Source: an uncultured Winogradskyella sp.
Lineage (GTDB): Bacteria; Bacteroidota; Bacteroidia; Flavobacteriales; Flavobacteriaceae
Assembly (NCBI RefSeq): GCF_947498345.1
Contig: NZ_CANMJY010000010.1
Span: forward strand, 1-64,000
DNA length: 64,000 nucleotides
Direction of reading: 5' to 3'
Part shown: positions 16,860-26,700 of the stretch, one piece after another
Layout: each line of letters begins with the position of its first letter
Numbering within the stretch: position 1 is the first letter of the stretch
Position numbers and translations under genes: made by a program
Notes under the pieces: model-generated
Told to the model about the DNA's origin: nothing
Databases searched by the model: none
Seen by the model: the letters and a program-made list of their open reading frames with translations, nothing else

Positions 16860-18172
16860 TTTGGGTAGTACCAAAATGGAATTCTAGAATGATAGAATTG
16901 TTGAGTGTCTTTTTTTCTAATACGTTTTCTAAGTACTTTTAGTAGATGCTTGCCTTCAGGTAAGTTTTTAATACCAACATAAGTTTCAAAACCTTTTTGC
17001 CCATTTGTACTTTCACCTATAATAAATTCACTTTTATAATTGGTCGAATCAATTTTTATTGTAAATACTTCATTTAATGTTTTTATGTAAGCCCCTCTTA
17101 AACTATCTCGTTTATTCCATGATACTGTAGAGTTGGTAATCATTCTAGATTTTAATCCTCTGAGATCGTCTTCTGGCTTTAGCGTTGGGTTAAAGTCAAA
17201 GATATAATCATCAAAGTCATTATCCATGATCATAAACACTTTTAAGTAATTATCTGTAACGACTTTAGATGCAATAGCTACATCTTCAATAAAAGTGTCT
17301 TCAGTAAGCGCGTCTTCATAATTACGGCTATCAGCTATAATATTATTAGAGTCCATATCATTACTAAAATAGTTTGATGTTTTATAGCTGTATGTAGAAG
17401 CATATACAATTAAAATATAAATAGGAACAAGAGCAAAACTAACCCTTCTTCCAAATTTATTATCCAAAAAGTTATAGACAAGTGGACGATATAAAAATGA
17501 TAGTGTCACCTTACTAAAAACCCAATATATAGGGAAATATATTCGACTTATCCATTTCTTTTTCTTTAACCAGCCTAGCAATATAAAATCCAAAAAAGTT
17601 AGAAACATTCCTGTAACAAAAAAAACTAGTAGCGGAGCACCTATCCAAATTCCTAGATTATTATTAATATTATCATTATCAAGCAATGATGTAATTATTA
17701 ATACAATGGTTAATATACTAAAGGTAAAGGCTAAGACATAGAAAATTAGTAAGAAAGAAATGGCGAATAAGATGCTACAATAGTTTTCTAACCTGCCAAT
17801 ATATCTATCAAAAGAGCCTACCTTTTTTTTAAGGTATTTTGTGAATTTTTGACTGTAGTTAAGTTCTTCGTAGTCAATATCTCCAGAGACATACCTTAAG
17901 CCTAGAGCTCCAATCCAAAGCCCTCTTAAAATAACATGCAACAAGAGATTGAAAATAAGAATGGCACAAGAAACCATGACTACTGTTAGTACAATCCATG
18001 AATAAACTTTTTCATCATTTTGAGCTGCTGATGCCGCAATCCTTATATGAGGAAATGCAGTAAATAATCCAAAAATGGCAAAACCAGAAATTAGTAATTC
18101 TAACTGCCAGCTTTCTTCTTGTAGCTTCTGGAGTAATTTTTTAAATGCAGGATTATTATAATCTTGACTCAT
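16856..18172 (-). CDS. Unknown integral membrane protein (438 aa)
   Basis: Three to four strong hydrophobic segments lie in the first half (LELLISGFAIFGLF; IVLTVVMVSCAILIFNLLLH; ILFAISFLLIFYVLAFTFSI; WIGAPLLVFFVTGMFLTFL), with another around residue 255 (FALVPIYILIVYASTY). A soluble C-terminal region of about 170 residues is rich in acidic residues and beta-prone stretches. I recognise no family. It lies between two ECF sigma modules but on the opposite strand. No catalytic motif is visible. Confidence 0.78.
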   Translation of the reverse strand: MSQDYNNPAFKKLLQKLQEESWQLELLISGFAIFGLFTAFPHIRIAASAAQNDEKVYSWIVLTVVMVSCAILIFNLLLHVILRGLWIGALGLRYVSGDIDYEELNYSQKFTKYLKKKVGSFDRYIGRLENYCSILFAISFLLIFYVLAFTFSILTIVLIITSLLDNDNINNNLGIWIGAPLLVFFVTGMFLTFLDFILLGWLKKKKWISRIYFPIYWVFSKVTLSFLYRPLVYNFLDNKFGRRVSFALVPIYILIVYASTYSYKTSNYFSNDMDSNNIIADSRNYEDALTEDTFIEDVAIASKVVTDNYLKVFMIMDNDFDDYIFDFNPTLKPEDDLRGLKSRMITNSTVSWNKRDSLRGAYIKTLNEVFTIKIDSTNYKSEFIIGESTNGQKGFETYVGIKNLPEGKHLLKVLRKRIRKKDTQQFYHSRIPFWYYPN

Positions 18173-18295
18173 TGTTGGCTAATTTAATTTACCCTAAATT
18201 TAGGGATATTCCATTAATTTCAACTTTTTTATTCAAATTTTGAAACCCTTTTCATTTTTCTTCGTTTTTATACACAAAGAGATGGACAAAACCAT

Positions 18296-18847
18296 ATGCA
18301 AAATCAAATAGATAGTTTATTAATACAAGCCTGTAAAAAAGGAAATCAAGTTGCGCAGATGCAGGTTTATGATAACTATTGTAAAGCTATGTTTACCATA
18401 GCTTACCGCTATTTAAACGACAAAGAAAGTGCTAAGGACGCCATGCAGGAAGGATTTCTCAAAGCGTTTACAAATATAGAAAGTTACCAACCAAACGCAA
18501 CATTTGGTGCTTGGTTAAAACGCATCGTCATTAATCAATGTTTAGATACTATAAAGAAAGAAAGATTTGAGTTTAGCAATGATCAAATTGAAACGCTTCA
18601 ACTCATTGAAGATGATAATTGGGATTTTGACAGTTTCATTTCTAAACAAGACATACTAGTAGCTATAGACCAGCTGAGTTATAAATATAAAATCGTAGTA
18701 AAACTGTATTTAATTGAAGGTTATGATCATCAGGAAATTTCAGAAATATTAGATATACCGATTAAAACCTCAAGGACACATTTAAGAAGAGGTAAAGCAA
18801 AATTAAGAGACCTATTAAAACCAAAGTATAATGAAGCGAGATATTAG
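18296..18847 (+). CDS. ECF-type RNA polymerase sigma factor
   Basis: This 183-residue sigma factor has region 2 (MFTIAYRYLNDKESAKDAMQ, GFLKAFTNIESYQPNATFGA, WLKRIVINQCLDTIKK). Region 4 is YKIVVKLYLIEGYDHQEISE followed by ILDIPIKTSRTHLRRGKAKL. It heads a three-gene operon in which each stop overlaps the next start by 17 bp. It differs clearly from the sigma factor at 15884, so it is not a recent duplicate. Confidence 0.93.
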   Translation: MQNQIDSLLIQACKKGNQVAQMQVYDNYCKAMFTIAYRYLNDKESAKDAMQEGFLKAFTNIESYQPNATFGAWLKRIVINQCLDTIKKERFEFSNDQIETLQLIEDDNWDFDSFISKQDILVAIDQLSYKYKIVVKLYLIEGYDHQEISEILDIPIKTSRTHLRRGKAKLRDLLKPKYNEARY

Positions 18848-19346
18848 AGATTTATTTAAAGAGGAAGACCAATTAGAGATACTTCAGGAGAATCATAGAG
18901 CAGAGTTTTTAGAGAAGCTTCAAAAACAGGCAAAGAAAAAATCTAGTACATTTTTTTGGTTAAGTGTTGCGGCCATTGCGATAATTGCCTTAACTGTTGG
19001 CTTCAATATTTTTTATGACTCAACTACAGAGCAAGAAGTTTCGTCAGTGGTGGCACAAATAGAAGCAGTTGAAGCTGAGTATTTAGAAGATATAGAACAA
19101 GAATGGCAAAACTTTATAGCTATTGCAGAAGATGAGGTTTTGGTGACAAGGTTTAAGAAAAAATTAGACGAATTAGATAAGAATTATCAGGAGATTTCCG
19201 TGCAGTTTAAGAACGACCCTAATAATATTATAGCTATAGAAAACTTAATCGATAATTTACAAACGCGGCTTCAGATATTAAAGGATATACAAGAACATAT
19301 TAAAATATTAAATCAAAATAACGAACACTATGAAAAATCAATTTAA
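18831..19346 (+). CDS. Membrane-anchored partner of the ECF sigma factor
   Basis: This 171-residue protein has an N-terminal cytoplasmic segment of about 40 residues (RDIRDLFKEEDQLEILQENH). One membrane span follows (FFWLSVAAIAIIALTVGFNIF), then an extracytoplasmic region with strong coiled-coil character (LDELDKNYQEISVQFKNDPN; NLIDNLQTRLQILKDIQEHI). The topology and 17-bp overlaps on both sides point to an anti-sigma role with a periplasmic sensing coil. No known anti-sigma motif is recognised, so this is inference from context. Confidence 0.8.
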   Translation: MKRDIRDLFKEEDQLEILQENHRAEFLEKLQKQAKKKSSTFFWLSVAAIAIIALTVGFNIFYDSTTEQEVSSVVAQIEAVEAEYLEDIEQEWQNFIAIAEDEVLVTRFKKKLDELDKNYQEISVQFKNDPNNIIAIENLIDNLQTRLQILKDIQEHIKILNQNNEHYEKSI

Positions 19347-20490
19347 ACTCTCATTGCTGATGCTCATCACATCAGCAGTAGTTTATGCTCAAAAAACGTC
19401 TGAATTTGAAATGGACGAAAAGTATACTATTTATAAAGAAAATTTTACTACAAATGACAATACAACTTTGGTGTTAAATTTAAAAAGTACTACCGCTCAG
19501 GTGTTAGAGTCACCAGATGATAAAGTATATATTGAGTATACAAAAGAATTTAGAAATACTAGAAAAAAAAAGATAGAAGCCCAGTTGAAACTTCTTGAGG
19601 TTTCGGGAAAAAAGGAAGGTAATAAAATCACCTATTCATCAAGGAGTAGAATGAATATAGGTGATAGGATGTATAGTTTCCATGAAATATTAATCGGTCG
19701 TTTTGAAGGAAAGCAATCTCTTAAAGATTCATTGCCAAAAGCAATTAAAAGAAAATCATTAGATTCTATTTTACACGAAATTAAAGATGCAGAATCATTA
19801 TATAGAAATAAAATACTAGGCGGATTAACAAGAAAACCTCGGACAAGTAAGCAGAAAAAAAGAGATCAGATCATTATTAGTAAAATGGTTATAAAGATTC
19901 CTAAAAATATACATGTAAGAGCTACTTTAGAGAATTCAAATTTAGTTTTTATGAATGATTTTTATAATCGCGCAACAATGAATGTTAGAAATTCCAGATT
20001 GAGATTTAAGTCACTTGGTAATGCACTTAATAATTTTGATTTTGATAATGGGTATTTCAATGCTGAAGAGGTTTCTGGTGGTAGTTATAGTTTTGCTAAT
20101 GCAAAAGAAGTAAGAATAGGTCATTTGAGCAATTCTATATTAAACACAGAATTTACAAAAGTAGAAATAGGTGAAATAGGTAAAAAAGTGGACCTAATAG
20201 ATTTCACAGGCGAATATTTTCTTTACAATTGGACTGAAGATTTTAATACCTTTAATTTAAACTCTGAGTACTCTAAAATTCACATATTTAAACCAAAAAC
20301 CAATTACGGATTTAAAGTGTTTGGTAATAACATTAAAAATATAACTAAAGGTTTCAATGCTGACCTACAGTCTAACGCTTCGGGTGAAAAATATTTGGTA
20401 TTAGAAAAAAAGCCAAACGAAAATGAGCTCAGTACAGGGCAAATAGATTTTGATATGGTAAATGGTATTATATATAGCTATGAAGACTAG
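19330..20490 (+). CDS. Secreted protein co-expressed with ECF sigma module
   Basis: This 386-residue protein has a signal peptide ending VVYAQ. The rest is beta-rich with short repeating strands (VFMNDFYNRATMNVRNSRLR; LNNFDFDNGYFNAEEVSGGS), resembling the DUF4097/adhesin-type right-handed helix proteins. It starts inside the gene before it, so it is part of the sigma operon. A plausible role is an envelope component monitored by the module. Assignment to DUF4097-like is tentative. Confidence 0.78.
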   Translation: MKNQFKLSLLMLITSAVVYAQKTSEFEMDEKYTIYKENFTTNDNTTLVLNLKSTTAQVLESPDDKVYIEYTKEFRNTRKKKIEAQLKLLEVSGKKEGNKITYSSRSRMNIGDRMYSFHEILIGRFEGKQSLKDSLPKAIKRKSLDSILHEIKDAESLYRNKILGGLTRKPRTSKQKKRDQIIISKMVIKIPKNIHVRATLENSNLVFMNDFYNRATMNVRNSRLRFKSLGNALNNFDFDNGYFNAEEVSGGSYSFANAKEVRIGHLSNSILNTEFTKVEIGEIGKKVDLIDFTGEYFLYNWTEDFNTFNLNSEYSKIHIFKPKTNYGFKVFGNNIKNITKGFNADLQSNASGEKYLVLEKKPNENELSTGQIDFDMVNGIIYSYED

Positions 20491-20526
20491 TTAAAACTAG
20501 AACAATAACTTTACAACTTTGCAAAC

Positions 20527-21762
20527 CTAATACCAGCGCTTTTTCTTTTTCTTAGAAGCTGTACTTTTACGCCCTTTTTTATACTTACTACCTTTCTTTT
20601 TATGAACTATAGGTTTAGCTTTTGGGTCTAAAGGATAGGGGTGATTAGTTTCAATAGGTATTTGTACGTTAATATAATCCTCAATAGTTTTTACATAGCT
20701 TTTTTCGTCGGCAGAACACATGGCATACGCTTTACCGATATGACCGGCACGACCAGTTCTTCCTATTCTATGCACATAGGTTTCGGCAACGTTAGGCATG
20801 TCAAAATTAAAAACATTGTCAAGTTCGTTAACATCAATACCACGAGCAGCGACATCTGTAGCAATGAGGATTTTTATATAACCATTTTTAAACTTATTTA
20901 GAGCTGTTTGCCGATCACTCTGGTTTTTGTCTCCATGAATACTATCTACCTTATAACCGTTTTTAAGTAAGGTCTGTTCTAGTTTATTGACACCAAATTT
21001 TGTACGTCTAAAAATGAGTACATTGCCTTTTATGGTGTTTCGCATTAAGTGTAAGCACAATTCTATTTTATTACGTTTAGGGACATAATAAAGCACCTGA
21101 CTCACATCTTTTGCTATTGAGTGCGTTGGTGTAACGTCAATACGCTCGGGGTTTTTAAGAATACTATTAGCTAATTGTTCAATTTTATAAGGAATTGTTG
21201 CAGAAAATAGCAAGGTTTGTTTATCCTCTGGACATAGACGTACTATCTTTTTTACATCATCAATAAAGCCCATTGCCAACATTAAATCTGCTTCGTCTAA
21301 AACTAAAGTTTCTATATAGTCTAGATTGATATAATCTTGCTTGTGTAAGTCGAGGAGTCGACCAGGTGTGGCTACTAAGATATCTACTCCTTTTTTTAAA
21401 ACATCAATTTGTGGTTCAATAGAAGTACCACCAAAAATCACAAAGGATCTTAAGTTAGAAAACTGCGCGTAGGTTTTAAAATTCTGCTGAATTTGAGATG
21501 CCAATTCTCGTGTTGGACTTACAATTAAAGCTCTTATTTTTTTACCACGTTTAGGTGCATCTTGCTTATCAAAAAGCTGCTGTAAAATAGGTAATGCAAA
21601 AGTAGCTGTTTTACCAGTTCCTGTTTGGGCAGAAACGATAACATCTTTTTGATCTAAAATTGGTGGAATGCCTTTTTGCTGCACCAAAGTAGGCTCTATA
21701 TACCCTGAAGCATCAATAGCTTTAAGAAGCGGTTTTATAAGTTTTAGGTCTTTAAATGACAT
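20527..21762 (-). CDS. DEAD-box RNA helicase (RhlE-like)
   Basis: This 411-residue protein has the full DEAD-box motif set: the Q motif (GYIEPTLVQQKGIPPIL), SAQTGTGKT (Walker A), PTRELASQI, TPGRLLDL, DEAD and SAT. Domain 2 carries VLIFRRTKFGV, ATDVAARGID and YVHRIGRTGRAG. The C-terminal tail is basic (KKKGSKYKKGRKSTASKKKK), suited to RNA binding. Acts in RNA remodelling, ribosome assembly or cold adaptation. Confidence 0.95.
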   Translation of the reverse strand: MSFKDLKLIKPLLKAIDASGYIEPTLVQQKGIPPILDQKDVIVSAQTGTGKTATFALPILQQLFDKQDAPKRGKKIRALIVSPTRELASQIQQNFKTYAQFSNLRSFVIFGGTSIEPQIDVLKKGVDILVATPGRLLDLHKQDYINLDYIETLVLDEADLMLAMGFIDDVKKIVRLCPEDKQTLLFSATIPYKIEQLANSILKNPERIDVTPTHSIAKDVSQVLYYVPKRNKIELCLHLMRNTIKGNVLIFRRTKFGVNKLEQTLLKNGYKVDSIHGDKNQSDRQTALNKFKNGYIKILIATDVAARGIDVNELDNVFNFDMPNVAETYVHRIGRTGRAGHIGKAYAMCSADEKSYVKTIEDYINVQIPIETNHPYPLDPKAKPIVHKKKGSKYKKGRKSTASKKKKKRWY

Positions 21763-21795
21763 TTACTTGATTTTGGGCAAAGGTAGAACAATATT

Positions 21796-22776
21796 TTACC
21801 AACGTTGTTTAACCCAGTCGTTTTGTTCTTGTTCTGTTAAAAAGGTCCAGGCTATGAATCGGCTCACTTTTTGTCCCTGACCCATATCTATGGTTTTTAC
21901 ATTTTTAGTTTTCACTTTTTGTAGAACCTTATAAGTTGGTTTTAGTGTAGCTTCCTTTGAAATTAAACTTGTAAACCAAAGACATTGTTTACCGAAGTGT
22001 CTACTTTCATAAATCATATCTTTTACAAAACGCGCTTCGCCACCCTTTGTCCAAAGTTCATTGTGTTGTCCGCCAAAGTTGAGGGTTGGTTTTCCTTTAG
22101 TTTTACCTTTTAAGTTTTTGAGCTTTCTTAAGCTTGCTTTTTGAGCTTCCTCTTTTGAGGCATGAAATGGCGGATTGCAAACGGTGAAGTCTATCTTTTC
22201 TTCTGGCTTAATAATACCTTTAAAAAATGTGCTAGAGTGTTCTTGCTGTCTAATATCTATATGAGACTTTAAATTTGGGTTTTGTACAACGATTTGTTTT
22301 GCTGAGCTAATGGCAGTACCATCGGTATCACAGCCAATAAATGACCAACCATACTCATGGTTTCCAATAATTGGGTAGATACAATTGGCACCAACACCAA
22401 TATCTAAACCTTTGATGTGATGTCCTTTTGGAATTTTAGAGTGGTTTTCGCTCAAAAGATCTGAGATATAATGTATATAATCTGCACGTCCAGGAATTGG
22501 AGGGCATAAATAATGTTTTGGGATTTCCCAAAATTCCAAATTATAATGATGTTTTAATAATGCCTTGTTTAGAGCTAGAACAGCATTTGGATTAAAGAAA
22601 TCGACAGAATCATCACCATATTTATTTGGTGAAACAAAAGTAGCAAGCTCAGGTGAGTTTTTAATAAGTGCATCAAAATTATAACGTGCTCTATGTTGAC
22701 TTCTTGGATGAAGTTTAGATTTTACTTTTGAATGTTCTTTTTTCCTTTGCAAGTTACAGGGCTTTTCTTGTTGCAA
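21796..22776 (-). CDS. rlmF: 23S rRNA (adenine(1618)-N(6))-methyltransferase
   Basis: This 326-residue protein has the RlmF family pattern. The N-terminus is RSQHRARYNFDALIKNSPEL, followed by FVSPNKYGDDSVDFFNP. The SAM-binding loop is KGLDIGVGANCIYPI. The amino-methyltransferase catalytic motif is NPPF in DFTVCNPPFHASKEEAQ. It methylates one adenine in 23S rRNA. It is 33 bp downstream of the DEAD helicase start on the same strand, which fits a shared theme of rRNA maturation. Confidence 0.95.
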   Translation of the reverse strand: MQQEKPCNLQRKKEHSKVKSKLHPRSQHRARYNFDALIKNSPELATFVSPNKYGDDSVDFFNPNAVLALNKALLKHHYNLEFWEIPKHYLCPPIPGRADYIHYISDLLSENHSKIPKGHHIKGLDIGVGANCIYPIIGNHEYGWSFIGCDTDGTAISSAKQIVVQNPNLKSHIDIRQQEHSSTFFKGIIKPEEKIDFTVCNPPFHASKEEAQKASLRKLKNLKGKTKGKPTLNFGGQHNELWTKGGEARFVKDMIYESRHFGKQCLWFTSLISKEATLKPTYKVLQKVKTKNVKTIDMGQGQKVSRFIAWTFLTEQEQNDWVKQRW

Positions 22777-22797
22777 AGGTAATGTAAACTTATAGGT

Positions 22798-23589
22798 TTA
22801 AACTTTTGTTTTCTCAGCAATAATGTATAGGTAATCACCTAGTCCATTTTCATAAGACTTTACGAGGTCATTTATTTTTCCAGAGTCAATATCCATCCGT
22901 AAGTTTTTCAATCCTTTTTCAACCTCGTCTTTATTGGCTAAAGCACTAAAGGAAGAAATACCCTGACGTATGTTGTCGTCAAAATACAATTCCGGGTTTT
23001 GCTTACCACAATACAAAAACTGATCTTGTAAATCGGGTTTAATATTATAAGCTTCGGTAGCTGTTATTTTAAGACCAGCAGAGATCATAGCATCTTTAAC
23101 GGTTTGTAGGGAGGGCATTTGTACCATAGAATCGTCTAACATTTTTGGAAAGTAATGGTTGAGCCAATAACCCATCATTTGTTGTGGAGTAGAAGTAAAG
23201 AGTACTATTTTTCCATTGGGTTTAAGCACAAGGTTTAATTCTGAAAATGCTCTTGATAAATTCGTCCAATGATGAATGGTCAACGTTCCGATTATACCAT
23301 CTATACTACTTTGCGTTAAATTTGTGTTTTCTGCAGTACCTATTTGCCATTGTATATTTTGATTTCTTTGTCTTGCTTTTTGAAGCATTTCAATAGATGG
23401 ATCAATACCAATAAAGGTAAAACCGCTTTTCTGAAATTCGTTGGTATAATTACCTGTACCACAACCAATGTCTAAATACAAACCATTTTTTGTAGGATTC
23501 AAATGTTTTAGAAGTTGCTCAGTTAAAAAAGGATTGGCTTTCCGTGTTTGATTATAGTTGATTCCTATTTTGTTGTATTTGGTTGACAT
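22798..23589 (-). CDS. Class I SAM-dependent methyltransferase
   Basis: This 263-residue enzyme has the Rossmann methyltransferase motif I LYLDIGCGTGNYTNEFQKSG. It is followed by FIGIDPSIEMLQKARQ, IDGIIGTLTIHHWTN and VLKPNGKIVLFTSTPQQMM. This is the Methyltransf_11/UbiE-like class. The substrate is not evident. Ends 21 bp upstream of rlmF on the same strand. Confidence 0.9.
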   Translation of the reverse strand: MSTKYNKIGINYNQTRKANPFLTEQLLKHLNPTKNGLYLDIGCGTGNYTNEFQKSGFTFIGIDPSIEMLQKARQRNQNIQWQIGTAENTNLTQSSIDGIIGTLTIHHWTNLSRAFSELNLVLKPNGKIVLFTSTPQQMMGYWLNHYFPKMLDDSMVQMPSLQTVKDAMISAGLKITATEAYNIKPDLQDQFLYCGKQNPELYFDDNIRQGISSFSALANKDEVEKGLKNLRMDIDSGKINDLVKSYENGLGDYLYIIAEKTKV

Positions 23590-23620
23590 AAATTTAATTT
23601 CTATAATAGTAATTTAAGAA

Positions 23621-23694
23621 TGTCACATTGAGCGCAGTCGAAATGTATTAGAAGTTCTGGTTAATAATGTTTTCTACTGCGCTCAAACTGACAG
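23621..23694. repeat. Inverted-repeat element between methyltransferase and pyruvate carboxylase
   Basis: The arms TGTCACATTGAGCGCAGTCG (23621-23640) and ACTGCGCTCAAACTGACA (23676-23693) are inverted copies with one or two mismatches. This resembles the short intergenic palindromes scattered through flavobacterial genomes. May act as a terminator for pyc on the minus strand or the reverse. Confidence 0.6.
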
Positions 23695-23714
23695 AAACAC
23701 CTTAAGAGATACAG

Positions 23715-26700
23715 TTATTCAAAGGTAATAATCAAATCGTCTTGTTTAACCATGCTTCCCTCATCTAAAGTAATGGATTTTATCTTACCTGCTTTATGCG
23801 CTGTAACAGTAGTTTCCATTTTCATGGCTTCAATAACAAATAAAGGGTCGTTCTCTTTAATAGCTTGTCCTTTTTTAACTAACACTTTATATAAAGATCC
23901 TTGCAATGGCGCGCCAATTTGATTACTGTCTTCTGTATCAATTTTAACGTTTTCCTGTTTTTTAATATTTAAGGATTTGTCAAGCACTTCAACATATCTG
24001 TTTTCGCCATTGACTTTAAAAAACACAATGCGTTTACCTTCGTCATTTGGAATACCAACTGATAATAATTTTACAATAACCGTTTTACCAGGTTCTAACG
24101 TAATTAAAGTTTCCTCACGTAACTTCATACCGTAGAAGAAGTTCTTTGTTGGGATTAAAGCGACATTACCATAATTCTTGTAGTTTTCATGAGCTTTATC
24201 AAACACTTTTGGATATAAGGTGTAGGATAGGAAATCTTCCATTTCTATCGCTCTTGTGAACCCTTTTTGATAAGTATCTTTAAACGCTTTATACTCCTTA
24301 TCAAAATCTATAGGTTTTAAATGTGCATTTGGCCGATTTGTATAAGGTATTTTGTCTTTGAGTATAATTTTTTGAAGTGCTTTAGGGAACCCTCCAGATG
24401 GTTGTCCTAAATCACCTCTAAAGAAGTTAATCACTGATTCTGGAAATGATATTTCCTCACCGCGTTGCATTATATCTTCAGGTGTTAGATTGTTAGTGAC
24501 CATAAAAATGGCCATATCTCCAACCACTTTAGAACTTGGCGTTACTTTTACCAAGTTGCCAAACATGATATTTACTTTTGCATACATTTTTTTGACTTCG
24601 TCAAAGCGATCGCCTAAACCTAAAGCTTCTGCTTGAGGTCTTAAATTAGAATACTGTCCTCCAGGGATCTCATGTTGAAAAACTTCTGCAGTTCCTGCCT
24701 TTAAACCAGATTCAAAAGGGTAGTACATCTCTCGTGTATCTTCCCAGAAGTTAGAAAACTGATTGAGTTTTTCCATATCGAAATCTTGTGAACGTTTGTG
24801 ATATTTCATCATTTCTACCACACCGTTAAAGTTTGGTTGCGATGTTAAACCAGATAAGCCACCAAGCGCCACATCAATAACATCAACACCAGCTTCTATG
24901 GCTTTAAGATACGTTGCTGTTTGCAGCGATGAGGTGTCATGAGTGTGCAAATGGATTGGAACATTAACAGTATCCTTTAATGCAGATACTAACTCAGTCG
25001 CAGCATATGGTTTTAATAATCCAGCCATGTCCTTAACAGCTATCATATGCGCGCCAGCATTTTCTAAATCTTTAGCCAATTGGGTGTAATATTTAAGATT
25101 ATACTTGGTTTGGGATGTATCTAAAATATCACCTGTATAACTCAATGCTGCTTCTGCTATGCCTCCTGTTTTATTTCGTACATAATTGATACTAGGTTCC
25201 ATAGCCTTCACCCAATTGAGTGAATCGAATATTCTAAAAATATCAACTCCGTTTTCCCAGGATTTCTCAACAAATTTTTCAATGAGATTATCTGGGTAGG
25301 CTTTGTAACCAACAGCATTAGAACCACGCAATAGCATTTGGAATAAGATATTAGGAATCGCTTCTCTAAGCTGCTTTAACCGCGTCCATGGACTTTCGTG
25401 AAGAAAACGTAAACAAACATCGAAAGTTGCTCCTCCCCATACTTCCATACTAAAGATATTCGGGTGATTTTTAGCAAAACTTTCAGCTACTTTTAGCATA
25501 TCGTATGTTCGCATACGAGTTGCCAAAAGTGACTGATGCGCATCTCGCATCGTCGTGTCTGTATAATGGATTTTCTTTTCATCTTTAAGCCATTGACAGA
25601 ATTTTTCTGGACCAAGCTTAGTTAATAAATCTTTGGTTCCTTTTGGATATGCAGTATTTCTATCAAACTTTGGAATTTTTGCATCTCTAAAGACCTTGTT
25701 ATTATCAATAAATTTTACATCTGGATTGCCATTTACTATAACTTCAGCGAGATAATTTATGGCTTTTGAGGTTCGATCTTGAGGTAATTTTATTTTAAAT
25801 AATTCTGGTGTATTCTGAATAAAATTCACATTCACTTTACCTTCCATAAAGGTTTTATGTTGTATTACATTTTGAAGAAAGTGAATATTGGTTTTTACAC
25901 CTCTAATTCTAAATTCGCGTAAAGCTCGCGACATTTTTCTGATAGCTCCATCTAATGTTCTGCCATGTGCAGAAACCTTTACGAGCATAGAGTCAAAAAA
26001 TGGACTTACATTATAACTTTGATAGATACTGCCAGCATCTAAACGAATTCCCATACCAGAAGCACTACGGTAGGTTGTTATAGCACCATAATCTGGCGTG
26101 AAATTGTTTTCTGGGTCTTCGGTAGTTAATCGGCATTGTAAAGCGAAGCCATAAGTAGCTAAACTATCCTGAGCGTAAATCTTAATTTGTTTATCTGATA
26201 ATTTATAACCTCCAGCAATAAAGATTTGTGTTTTTACTAAATCAATTCCTGTTACCATTTCTGTAACTGTATGCTCTACTTGAATTCTAGGATTGACTTC
26301 AATAAAGTAAATGTTGTCTTGTTGATCGACTAAAAATTCAACAGTACCAATATTGTTATAGTTCACTTCAGATGTGATGTTGACAGCATATTTATATAGT
26401 GCATCTTTAACATCTTGAGAAACATTAAAAGAAGGTGCAACTTCAACTACTTTTTGATGTCGACGCTGTACGGAACAATCGCGCTCAAATAAATGACGAA
26501 TATTTCCATGTCTATCTGCAACAATCTGTACTTCGATATGCTTTGGGTTTTCTACATATTTTTCAAGAAACATAGTGTCGTCTCCAAAAGCATTCAATGC
26601 TTCATTACGTGCTGAACTAAAATTTGCTTCTAAATCTTCATTAGAACGAATCACACGCATACCACGACCTCCACCACCAGATGCCGCTTTAAGCATTACT

